Shown piece by piece: positions 1 through 6,794 of a stretch of DNA of 64,000 bases. The notes below the pieces were generated by a model, which was not told the DNA's origin, did not search any database, and saw only the letters and a list, made by a program, of their open reading frames with translations. This stretch comes from CALKWS01 sp051020515 (GTDB lineage Bacteria > Actinomycetota > Actinomycetes > Actinomycetales > Beutenbergiaceae), in NCBI RefSeq assembly GCF_051020515.1, contig NZ_CP194857.1, positions 1,240,001 to 1,304,000 of the forward strand, in the 5' to 3' direction. The first letter of the stretch is position 1. The number at the start of each line of letters is the position of its first letter. The position numbers and the translations under genes were made by a program.

Positions 1-141
1 GCGTCACTGGATGTGGACGAGCGTGCTGAGTTGGAGCGGCTGCGTCGCGAGAACCAGGATTTGCGGATGGACAACGAGTTCCTGGGAAAAGCGGCGGCCT
101 TCTTCGCGTCGAAGCAGAACCCGAGGAGCGGTTCGCGGTGA
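1..141 (+). CDS. IS3 transposase OrfA, C-terminal fragment
   Basis: Frame 1 is open from the window edge to TGA at 139-141 and encodes 46 residues, including ELERLRRENQDLRMDNEFL. This is the leucine-zipper-like tail that follows the helix-turn-helix in IS3 OrfA proteins; the DNA-binding part lies off the left edge. Its end overlaps the GTG of orfB by four bases (138-141), the usual IS3 arrangement. OrfA alone binds the element ends, and transposase activity needs the OrfAB fusion. Confidence 0.75.
   Translation, partial: ASLDVDERAELERLRRENQDLRMDNEFLGKAAAFFASKQNPRSGSR
84..90 (+). other. Slippery heptamer for -1 ribosomal frameshift (G GGA AAA)
   Basis: In the OrfA frame the codons are ctg gga aaa, giving the canonical X XXY YYZ heptamer G GGA AAA. 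A -1 slip here enters the frame of orfB, which is open with no stop from position 90 through the orfB GTG at 138. This is the position and direction expected for synthesis of an IS3 OrfAB transposase. I did not find a convincing downstream pseudoknot by eye. Confidence 0.65.
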
Positions 142-1022
142 TCGAAGCGGAGAAGGCCGACCCGGACAGCACGATGACTGTCACACGGATGTGTCGGCTG
201 CTGGGGGTGGATCGTCGCCGGTTCTACCAGTGGCGGACTCGGATAGTTGCCGGACCGACTCCTCGACAGCAGCGAGCGGCGGATCTGACCGCGCAGATCC
301 GTGCGTTCCACGCCGCTTCCGACGGCACCTATGGGGCACCACGAATCCATGCTGATCTGCAGGACGCCGGAGTGGCCGTGTCGCGCAAGACGGTCGCGAA
401 ACTCATGCGGGTCGACGGGATCAGCGGGATCAGCCCGCGGACCTGGCACCCCGCAACCACGGCGCAGGGACCAGATCCGTTCCCCGTCCCCGATCTCGTC
501 GAACGGCAATTCGACCAGGGTGACCGGGACCGCGCGTGGTTCTCCGACATCACGTATCTGCACACCGGTGAAGGATGGGCATACCTGTGTGCCGTCCGCG
601 ACGGGAACACCCGCCGGGTGCTCGGACGCACCGTCGGTGACAGCTTGCACGCCGACCTCGTCGAGGACGCACTACGCCAGGCCGTCGCACTGCGCGGCGA
701 TCTGCCCCGCCAGGTGATCTTCCACGCCGATCGGGGTACCCAATACACCAGCGCGCAACTCGCGAACGCTGCTGTCGAGCTGGGGCTGCTCAGGTCGATG
801 GGACGCACCGGAGTGTGCTGGGACAACGCCGCCGCGGAATCGTTCTGGTCCACGTTCAAGAACGAGTACTACTACCGGCACACGTTCGCCACGATCGATG
901 CCGCCCGCCGCGGCACCTACACCTGGATCGACGGCTGGTACAACGCGCGCCGCCGCCACTCCGCCATCGGCTACATCAGCCCGCTAGAGTACGAACGCCG
1001 CCAACTCGCGCTGGCAGCCTGA
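138..1022 (+). CDS. IS3 transposase OrfB (DDE integrase, rve domain)
   Basis: The 294-residue protein has the HTH_21-like N-terminal part (MCRLLGVDRRRFYQWR) and a retroviral-integrase-type catalytic core. The DDE residues are visible: D in WFSDITYLHTGEG, D in FHADRGTQYTS, and E in WDNAAAESFWSTFKNE, followed by the YNxxRRHSAIGY signature. It is full length with no internal break, so the element may be active. It is probably made mainly as an OrfAB fusion through the slippery site at 84-90; the GTG at 138 is the possible start for separate OrfB. Confidence 0.9.
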   Translation: MIEAEKADPDSTMTVTRMCRLLGVDRRRFYQWRTRIVAGPTPRQQRAADLTAQIRAFHAASDGTYGAPRIHADLQDAGVAVSRKTVAKLMRVDGISGISPRTWHPATTAQGPDPFPVPDLVERQFDQGDRDRAWFSDITYLHTGEGWAYLCAVRDGNTRRVLGRTVGDSLHADLVEDALRQAVALRGDLPRQVIFHADRGTQYTSAQLANAAVELGLLRSMGRTGVCWDNAAAESFWSTFKNEYYYRHTFATIDAARRGTYTWIDGWYNARRRHSAIGYISPLEYERRQLALAA

Positions 1023-1061
1023 CCAACCAACCACCTGACCGGGAATCGGGGTCAGCCTCAA

Positions 1062-1095
1062 CCCGCCGCAACCATCATTGGGCGGTTGCGGCGGG
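1062..1095 (+). terminator. Perfect 12-bp hairpin after the IS3 element
   Basis: CCCGCCGCAACC (1062-1073) pairs perfectly with GGTTGCGGCGGG (1084-1095) around a 10-nt loop, just downstream of orfB. There is no T-run, as is common for actinobacterial terminators. It may stop transcription leaving the element, or it may be a feature of the insertion target. Confidence 0.5.
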
Positions 1096-1114
1096 GTGAT
1101 GTAGCGGCGCGGCT

Positions 1115-1156
1115 GGCGCGACGGGGTGGCGCGGCGCGACGGGGTGGTGCGGCGCG
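1115..1156. repeat. 18-bp GC-rich tandem repeat, about 2.3 copies
   Basis: GGCGCGACGGGGTGG occurs at 1115-1129 and again at 1133-1147, and a third partial copy starts at 1151. The period is 18 bp. The tract lies between the IS3 end and the stop of the small gene on the minus strand. No coding potential or function is evident. Confidence 0.6.
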
Positions 1157-1183
1157 TGGCGGTGCGGCGGGCGAGCCGCCGGC

Positions 1184-1459
1184 TCAGGCGGTCGGCTTCG
1201 GCGGGCGGTACCCGGTCGGCTCCTCGCCCATGTCCACGATCGCGGCCACCGGGCCGCCGCCGTCGGGCCCTTGGTAGGCAGCCGAGACGGACACGAACAC
1301 CGCTGGATCACCGGTCACCGAGGCGGTCACCCCACCCACGGCGGCCTTGATCTGGCGGTGCCAGTCCACGTCGGAGTCATCCATCATGGCGTTGCGGCGC
1401 CCGCGGACCTGCCCGTCGCCGGAGGTCTCGCACTTGGGGAACACGTTCACCAGGCGCAC
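1184..1459 (-). CDS. Small hypothetical protein downstream of sulP
   Basis: A 91-residue reading frame begins (GTG) 13 bases after the SulP stop codon on the same strand. An alternative ATG-ATG start lies about 24 residues in, before DDSDVDWHRQ. I do not recognise a family. The protein is soluble-looking, glycine- and valine-rich, ends in a proline-rich tail (EEPTGYRPPKPTA) and has no signal peptide or membrane segment. Its position suggests co-transcription with sulP. No ribosome site decides the start, so the gene is plausible rather than certain. Confidence 0.45.
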   Translation of the reverse strand: MRLVNVFPKCETSGDGQVRGRRNAMMDDSDVDWHRQIKAAVGGVTASVTGDPAVFVSVSAAYQGPDGGGPVAAIVDMGEEPTGYRPPKPTA

Positions 1460-1472
1460 GTCGATGTCATCG

Positions 1473-3038
1473 TTAGTGGCCGTTGTTCAGGTGCCCCGCC
1501 AACCGGGCGTGGCGTTCGGAACTGGCTTCGTTGAGCCCGGTGATGGTGACCGTCTTGCCCTTGTCGGCGTACTTGGTGGTGATGACATCGAGGGTGGCCA
1601 CGGTGGAGGCGTCCCAGATGTGGGACTGGGACAGGTCGATGACGACGTTCTTGGGGTCCCCGGTGTAGTCGAACTGGTAGATCAGGTCGTTGGAGGAGGC
1701 CCAGAGCAACTCGCCGATGACGGCGTAGACGCGGGTGTCCTCATCGGGGCGGTCCACTTCGATGACCTCGGTGAAGTGGGCCACCCGGTTGACGAACATC
1801 ACCGCGGCCACCACGACCCCGGCCAGCACCCCATAGGCCAGGTTGTGCGTGGCCACCGTGATCACCACGGTCGTGAGCATCACGGCGGTTTCGCTCTTGG
1901 GCATCCGGCGCAGCGTGTTGAGCCGGATGGAGTGCCAGTCGAACGTCGCGACCGAGACCATGATCATCACCGCCACCAGGGCAGCCATCGGGATCTGCCC
2001 GATGACGTCGCCGAAGCCCACCACCAGGATGAGCAGGAAGATCCCGGCCAGGAAGGTGGAGATGCGCGTGCGGGCCCGGGAGGCCTTCACGTTGATCATG
2101 GTCTGGCCGATCATCGCGCACCCGCCCATGCCGCCGAAGAAGCCGGTGATGATGTTCGCCGCGCCCTGCCCCCAGGTCTCCCGGGTCTTGTTGGAGTGGG
2201 TGTCGGTCACGTCGTCGACCAGCTTGGCCGTCATCAGCGACTCCATCACCCCCACCAGCGCCATCGCGACCGCGAACGGGCCGATGATCTGCAAGGTCTC
2301 CAGGTTCAGGGGCACATCGGGCAGGAACAACGAGGGCAGCGAGTCCGGCAACTCGCCCTGATCGCCCACGTTCGGGACCGCGAACGCGAAGGCGACGGTG
2401 ACGGTGGTAAGCACCACGATCGCCACCAGCGGCGCCGGCACCACCGCGGTGAGTTTCGGGAGGAACACCATGATCGCGATGCCCACGGCCACCATCACGT
2501 AGACCAGCCAGCTCACCCCGGTCAGGTACGGCAGTTGCGCCATGAAGATCAGGATCGCCAGGGCGTTGACGAACCCGACCATCACGCTGCGCGGGATGAA
2601 CCGCATCAACCGGGCCACCCCGAGCACGGCGAAGAGCACCTGGATGATCCCGGCCAGGATCACCGTGGCGATGAAGTAGTCCATCCCGTGCTCGCGCATC
2701 ACCGGGGCGATCACCAGCGCGATCGCGCCGGTGGCCGCCGAGATCATCGCCGGGCGCCCACCCAGGAACGCGATGGACACCGCCATCGTGAAGGAGGCGA
2801 ACAGCCCCACCCGCGGGTCCACCCCGGCGATGATGGAGAAACTGATCGCCTCCGGAATCAGTGCCAGGGCCACCACCAGCCCGGCCAGCACCTCGGTGCG
2901 CAACCTGCGCGGGCTGCGCAGCGTACCGATCACCGAGGTGACGTCCTCGGTGCGCGCCTTGCGGCGCTGCATCGGGGTACGCCGGGGCGGACGCGGGGCG
3001 CTCCGGCGGTCGGGCTGGGCAGCAGCAGGCGTGGACAA
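1473..3038 (-). CDS. SulP-family anion permease with C-terminal STAS domain
   Basis: 521 residues, normal for a bacterial SulP transporter (sulfate, bicarbonate or dicarboxylate uptake). After a basic N-terminal tail there is the SulP core with many membrane helices (about residues 45-400), including the family stretch LVVALALIPEAISFSIIAG and the GGMGGCAMIGQT segment. A cytosolic STAS domain follows (about 410-515; NVVIDLSQSHIWDASTVATL), which in this family regulates transport. The substrate cannot be read from sequence. The gene is divergent from a MerR regulator and shares with it a 250-bp promoter region holding a perfect MerR-type operator, so it is probably that regulator's target. Confidence 0.9.
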   Translation of the reverse strand: MSTPAAAQPDRRSAPRPPRRTPMQRRKARTEDVTSVIGTLRSPRRLRTEVLAGLVVALALIPEAISFSIIAGVDPRVGLFASFTMAVSIAFLGGRPAMISAATGAIALVIAPVMREHGMDYFIATVILAGIIQVLFAVLGVARLMRFIPRSVMVGFVNALAILIFMAQLPYLTGVSWLVYVMVAVGIAIMVFLPKLTAVVPAPLVAIVVLTTVTVAFAFAVPNVGDQGELPDSLPSLFLPDVPLNLETLQIIGPFAVAMALVGVMESLMTAKLVDDVTDTHSNKTRETWGQGAANIITGFFGGMGGCAMIGQTMINVKASRARTRISTFLAGIFLLILVVGFGDVIGQIPMAALVAVMIMVSVATFDWHSIRLNTLRRMPKSETAVMLTTVVITVATHNLAYGVLAGVVVAAVMFVNRVAHFTEVIEVDRPDEDTRVYAVIGELLWASSNDLIYQFDYTGDPKNVVIDLSQSHIWDASTVATLDVITTKYADKGKTVTITGLNEASSERHARLAGHLNNGH

Positions 3039-3155
3039 AGAGACTCCGGGGGTTTCAGCGGCGGTACTCGCCGATGGTCACGGTCACGGCGCGCCGTTGA
3101 GCGTCGAGGCGCCCAGGTGCTGGGCATCATCGACGGCACCTGCGCAGTCCGACCG

Positions 3156-3185
3156 AAACTCTACCCTAACGAGAGGGTAGAGTTT
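3156..3185. promoter_or_regulatory. MerR-type operator between sulP and merR
   Basis: A perfect inverted repeat: AAACTCTACCCT (3156-3167), 6-bp spacer, AGGGTAGAGTTT (3174-3185). ACTCTACCCT arms are close to operators of drug- and redox-sensing MerR proteins, which lie in long-spacer promoters. Two more GGTAGAG half-sites lie at 3240-3246 and 3261-3267, 21 bp apart (two helical turns), between the operator and the merR start codon. Confidence 0.75.
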
Positions 3186-3291
3186 GTGTGAGGTTCCTCG
3201 CCCCGCGGGGTGCCGGCCATCGGCGCCATCGCTCGACCCGGTAGAGCGGGAGTGCCAGCCGGTAGAGTCAGGCGACCGGAGAAGGAGGGCT

Positions 3292-3678
3292 ATGGCTGCG
3301 CACATGCAGATCGGGGAAGTGGCCGAACGCACCGGCCTGTCCCAGCGCACCATCCGTTACTACGGCGAAGTCGGTCTGGTCACTCCCTCCAGCAGGACCG
3401 AAGGAGGCTTCCGGCTCTACACCGACAGCGACGTCTCCCAGTTCGAACTGATCAAGAAGATGAAGCCGCTGGAGTACAGCCTCGAGGAGATGCGCGAGGT
3501 CCTCGACGTGATCGCCGAACTCGACGCCGAGCCCACCGCCTCCCGCCGCGCGGAGCTCACGAGCCAGCTCATCGCCCTCCGGGAGGCGGCCACCACACGG
3601 CGTGACGGACTCGCGGCCCAACTCGCCGCCGCCGAGTCGTTCATCACCCAACTGGACGAACGCTCCGCGCAGCCCTAG
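3292..3678 (+). CDS. MerR-family transcriptional regulator
   Basis: 128 residues from ATG at 3292, chosen because GAAGGAGGG lies just upstream; longer in-frame starts lack a ribosome site and would run through the operator. The N-terminal winged helix is typical (IGEVAERTGLSQ, then RTIRYYGEVGL), followed by a dimerising coiled coil (about residues 75-120). There are no conserved metal-binding cysteines and no large effector domain, so this is a short MerR protein of unknown signal. It lies divergent from sulP and probably controls both genes through the palindrome at 3156-3185. Confidence 0.9.
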   Translation: MAAHMQIGEVAERTGLSQRTIRYYGEVGLVTPSSRTEGGFRLYTDSDVSQFELIKKMKPLEYSLEEMREVLDVIAELDAEPTASRRAELTSQLIALREAATTRRDGLAAQLAAAESFITQLDERSAQP

Positions 3679-3691
3679 CCGACCCCACACG

Positions 3692-3711
3692 CGGGCGCCT
3701 CCCTGCGCCCG
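3692..3711 (+). terminator. Hairpin after merR
   Basis: CGGGCGC (3692-3698) pairs with GCGCCCG (3705-3711) around a 6-nt loop, 13 bases after the merR stop. There is no T-run. It sits between merR and the convergent gene remnant at 3774. Confidence 0.5.
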
Positions 3712-3773
3712 GTGGGCGAGCAGGTTTCGTCAGGGCCTGCCCCGGCCAAGGTGCGCTTGCGGTTCAGTGCGCG

Positions 3774-4100
3774 TCAGCGCGCCGGCGTCTGTTCCAACCA
3801 GGCCCGGATCGCCGCCTCATCACCGCCCAGCGCCGGCGGCGCGAGGCGCTCCTCCCGGCAGCGCTCCCCCTCGGCGTCGAACCAGCGCAGCGGCGGGCCG
3901 GGCAGTTGCACGGTGCCGAGGTCGGGGTGCTCCACGTCGATGAGCAGGCCCTGGGAGCGGGTCTGGTCCCAGTCGTAGACCCGGTCCAGGGTGCGCACCT
4001 CCCCGGCGGGCACACCGGCGGCGTTGAGCCGCTCCATCAGTTCCGCCAACACCAGGTCGGCGAACGCGGCGTTGACCAGGTCGATCAAATGAGCCCTCGG
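3774..4100 (-). pseudogene. CaiB/BaiF CoA-transferase, C-terminal remnant
   Basis: About 105 residues match the end of class III CoA-transferases: LIDLVNAAFADLVLAELMER, then GVPAGEVRTLDRVYDWDQTR, then HPDLGTVQLPGPPLRW. The roughly 300 N-terminal residues, including the catalytic aspartate, are absent. The fragment abuts, in another frame, the truncated NmrA-like gene at about 4095. This looks like a deletion that removed the 5' part of one gene and the 3' part of another. The remnant cannot be functional. Confidence 0.7.
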
Positions 4101-4554
4101 TGCGGGCAGGTTCCAGGTAGCCGAGCAGGTTCTGGGCGTAGGTGGCCGGTTGCACGATGGTCCAGTGCAACGGGCGAGTGCGCAGCGCCAGTTCGGTGCG
4201 GGCTTTGCGCAGGTGGTGCGGCATCGCGGGCACGTACGGGGCCAGCACCGAGTGCAGAATGAGGCGGCGTACCCCGGCCACCACCGCGGCATCGGCCACC
4301 CGGGCCCCGATCGCGTCCTCCTCCGGGTGCATGTTCGGGGGCACGTGATAGACCGCGTCGGCACCACCGAACGCCTCGGTCAACGCCGCCGCATCGGTGA
4401 AGTGGGCGGTGCGGGCCGCCACACCCTGGCCGCGGAACTCCTGGGCCGCCGACGCGCGCCGCACCAGGGCGATCGGCTCGTGCCCGGCCCGGCGCAGCCC
4501 CGCGATGACGGCCCGGCCCGTCTTACCGCCGGCACCGGTGACGACCACGCGCAT
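4095..4554 (-). pseudogene. NmrA/SDR-type NAD(P)-binding protein, N-terminal remnant
   Basis: From ATG at 4554 (GAGGTG upstream) the protein begins MRVVVTGAGGKTGRAVIAGL, a classical atypical-SDR Rossmann start. It continues to about residue 150 (HWTIVQPATYAQNLLGYLEP), where family similarity stops; the reading frame runs on as nonsense over the CaiB remnant. NmrA-like proteins are normally about 280 residues, so the C-terminal half is missing. The start lies 9 bases after the stop of the fragment at 4564-4695, an old operon junction. Confidence 0.7.
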
Positions 4555-4563
4555 CGGCACACC

Positions 4564-4695
4564 TCACAGGTAGTCGTAGGACGAACTGTGGGCACCACCG
4601 GACAGGCTGGCATAACCCGGGCCGCGGTCGAAGAACGGCTCGTCGGTGCCGCGGGCGGCCCGCAACTGCCGGCGCAAGCGCTCGATCTGCCGCAG
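4564..4695 (-). pseudogene. C-terminal remnant, possibly hydantoinase B/oxoprolinase family
   Basis: A frame ending in TGA at 4564-4566 encodes about 42 residues ending FFDRGPGYASLSGG and then HSSSYDYL. From memory the FFDRGPGY..LSGG ending resembles hydantoinase B/N-methylhydantoinase proteins; a search is needed to confirm. Everything upstream is lost where it collides with the XdhC remnant on the other strand at about 4690. The frame is too short for the track of long open frames but its tail reads like real protein. Confidence 0.4.
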
Positions 4696-4938
4696 CGGTG
4701 CTACATCGGCGCGATGGGTTCACGGACCACTCACAAGGACCGGATGGACCGGCTCCGCGAAGCGGGGGCCACCGAGGACCAGCTAGCCAGGATCCACAGC
4801 CCCATCGGCCTGGACCTGGGCGGGCGCACCCCGGAGGAGACCGCGGTGTCCATCGCGGCGGAGATCATCGCCAACCGGTGGAAGGGCAGCGGCGAGTCGT
4901 TGTCCCGAACCGATGGCCGCATCCACCACAGCGACTAG
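4690..4938 (+). pseudogene. XdhC-like protein, C-terminal remnant
   Basis: The frame ending at 4938 encodes CYIGAMGSRTTHKDRMDRLR, then IHSPIGLDLGGRTPEETAVS and IAAEIIANRWKGSG. This is the conserved Rossmann end of XdhC/CoxI proteins, which help insert molybdenum cofactor into xanthine dehydrogenase-type enzymes. The N-terminal two thirds are missing; upstream, family similarity stops at about 4690. An ATG at 4714 could start a peptide of about 74 residues, but it would not be a working XdhC. Its partner molybdoenzyme is not in the window. Confidence 0.75.
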
Positions 4939-4965
4939 ACCACAACGCACGCACCGCCCGCGCGC

Positions 4966-5013
4966 ACGCACGGGCGCGCGCACGCACGGGCGCGCGCACG
5001 CCCGGGCGCGCGC
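4966..5013. repeat. Three 16-bp alternating purine-pyrimidine tandem repeats
   Basis: ACGCACGGGCGCGCGC occurs at 4966-4981 and 4982-4997, with a third copy changed at one base (CGCACG to CGCCCG) at 4998-5013. The (CG)n/(CA) content could adopt Z-form DNA. It lies in the convergent space between the XdhC remnant and the end of the HNH gene. Confidence 0.75.
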
Positions 5014-5073
5014 AACACTCATCTCCCGCACGGCCGGCTGCGTCCCACACCTCACCCGCACAACGCCCGCGCC

Positions 5074-6586
5074 CTATTCGCGCATCGCGAAGGTGACCGT
5101 GCCGCCTGGCGAGCGGGTGTGGTGGTAGCGATGATCGTGGATGAGTCGATGATGTCGGTGGCATAGCGGCACTGCCTGGTCCAGGTCGGTGCGCCCGCCG
5201 TCGGCCCACGGTTTCAGATGGTGCAACTCGCACCACGCATACGGTCGTTGACATCCGTCGGCGGCACAGGCGGTGTGTTGGACCGACAGTGCGGTGCGCT
5301 GGGATTCGCTGAAGAACCGGGCGCTATGACCCAGGTCCAGCGGCACCGACTTCCCACCCAGCACCACCGGAACCAGACCGGAGTTGCAGGCCAGTTGGCG
5401 CGCCTGGGCGGCCGAGATCTTCTCCCCGGTGTCCAGCCCGGCTGCTGCCAGCCGCCCGCGCAGAACCTCTTCATCGAGGGTGACCACGATCGTCGCGGCG
5501 GTCTTGGGGCTCAGGTGATCGGTGGGCAGGTGCTCGATCAACTCACACAGTGCCAGGCCGTGGGCGTGGGCCCAGTCGGCCCGCCTGGCTTGGGCCACCC
5601 GACCCGGATCAGGCAGACCGACCAGATCGCCCGACTCCTGCGCCGAGGCACCCGCACCGGCACCTCCGGCCCTACCGGCGACACCCGAGCCACCTGCACT
5701 ACCCGCGCCACCCGCGCCACTCCCACCGCCAGCACCGCCAGCCGCGCCAGCCGCGCCAGCACCGCCAGCACCGCCAGCAGCGCCAGCAGCGCCAGCACCA
5801 CCCGGGCTACTCCCGACGGCGGCCGGGCTGCCGGACCCGCAATCCTCAACGCCTCCGCTGGCTGCGCCGTCCTGGTCCTTGCGGTTCTCCCGGCGCGGTG
5901 CGGTCATGGTCTGGAGCAACTTGCGCAACAGGTGCCCATGAAACACCGGCACGGTGAAGTGGCCCGTGACCGTTCCGTCCTGGTTATCCCGGAGTGTCAC
6001 CCTGGTGCGCGCCCTGGCCCGCTCCTCCTCGTCGGCCACCTGGCCCTCTTCGTGAGCATCGACCTCATCACGCTGCCTCTCGATGGCTTCCAGCGCTCGG
6101 CGAGCCCGTTGCCGCAACACCGAGGGCGGCATCGTCTTGGCCTTCTCAACCAGGTCATCCTCGACCCGTTTGCGTTCCGCGGCGCTGAGATCCGCCGGGA
6201 AGTTTCTCTCCCGCACCGACGATCGTCTCGGCGTGCTCCTGGGAGATCTCTCCCCCGTCCAGCGCCTTCTGCGTCGAACTGCGGTCCTTGATCCGAGTGG
6301 CCAACTTCGTCTGCCGGCTGGTCTCGCGGCCATCTTCATTGGTGCGCTTCGCCGCCCATGATGCCGTGTCCGCATCCCCGGCCCGCTCGGCCGCCTTGGC
6401 CTTCTCCGCCGCCGCCAACACCTTGAGGCGGTAGGCGCACACCCGCGACTCGATCCGCTTGAGGTCCACCAGCAACTGCGCCTGACCCACATCGCTCAGC
6501 CCACCCGGATCCATCTGCGCCAACTCATCCAGCGCCGCATGCACGCCCTGGGTGGGCGAGATGGTGGGGAGGGGGTGTACCGCCAT
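5074..6586 (-). CDS. DUF222 / HNH endonuclease (13E12-type), frameshifted
   Basis: Starts at ATG 6586 (MAVHPLPTISPTQGVHAALD). A DUF222 domain fills the first ~330 residues and an HNH nuclease ends the protein: CAADGCQRPYAWCELHHLKP followed by LCHRHHRLIHD, with intact zinc cysteines and catalytic histidines. The frame changes near 6200; removing one G gives continuous GAGEKLPADLSAAE, so a sequencing indel is likely. A glycine/alanine-rich insert of about 50 residues sits mid-protein. An actinobacterial SOS box lies 16 bp upstream of the start, consistent with DNA-damage induction known for some mycobacterial 13E12 genes. The biological role of this family is not established. Confidence 0.85.
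5697..5805 (-). repeat. GC-rich coding microsatellite (Gly/Ala repeat)
   Basis: Short repeats of the types gccagc and accgccagc run through this stretch and encode a low-complexity GAGGAG/AAGGAG linker inside the DUF222/HNH protein. Such tracts are prone to slippage and mark a flexible linker rather than a folded domain. Confidence 0.7.
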
Positions 6587-6601
6587 AACCCAACATTACT
6601 A

Positions 6602-6615
6602 CGAACGCCCGTTCG
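6602..6615 (-). promoter_or_regulatory. LexA (SOS) box upstream of the DUF222/HNH gene
   Basis: CGAAC GCCC GTTCG (6602-6615) fits the actinobacterial SOS box CGAAC-N4-GTTCG exactly. It lies 16 bp upstream of the ATG at 6586. A second, imperfect copy with a 5-base spacer (CGAAC at 6628, GTTC at 6638) lies 26 bp further upstream. Confidence 0.75.
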
Positions 6616-6641
6616 AATCAAGGGTTTCGAACGCCCTGTTC

Positions 6642-6794
6642 CAACACCGCTCGTCCTCGCGCCCCGCAGCGCCACCTCGACAGCGTCGCCACCCGAGCGC
6701 CACCACCAGCACCGCAGTCCCCGGACCACCACGAGCACCGCAGTCCCAGCACCACCGCGAGCGCCACCGCCAGCACCACCACCAACCCCCTGGC
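6642..6794. other. Gene-free CA/GC-rich low-complexity spacer
   Basis: Between the SOS promoter and the end of the carboxyltransferase gene. It is made of degenerate CACCACCAGCACCGC-type repeats; GAGCACCGCAGTCCC-like units occur twice around 6709 and 6731. Open frames here are products of this composition. I see no gene. Confidence 0.5.

Larger units (their letters stand above)
1..1054 (+). mobile_element. IS3-family insertion sequence, right part only
   Basis: The window opens inside an IS3-type element: the last part of orfA, a minus-one frameshift signal and a complete orfB integrase. The left end lies outside the window. The right boundary is a proposal: positions 1036-1054 end in gggtca, and the reverse complement begins TGACCCC, a shape common for IS3 terminal repeats ending in CA. 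Without the left end neither the terminal repeat nor a target-site duplication can be checked. Confidence 0.75.

Noticed and set aside
1347..3191. 614-codon plus-strand frame rich in His, Asp and Gly
   Set aside because: It lies opposite the SulP gene; the residue bias is the usual shadow of a GC-rich gene read backwards. The minus-strand SulP is unmistakable.
6605..6620. GTTCGAATC resembling a tRNA T-loop
   Set aside because: No acceptor, D or anticodon stems can be drawn around it; it is part of the SOS box.
6680..6794. Possible CRISPR-like repeat tract
   Set aside because: The units are short, degenerate and contiguous, with no spacers and no cas genes.
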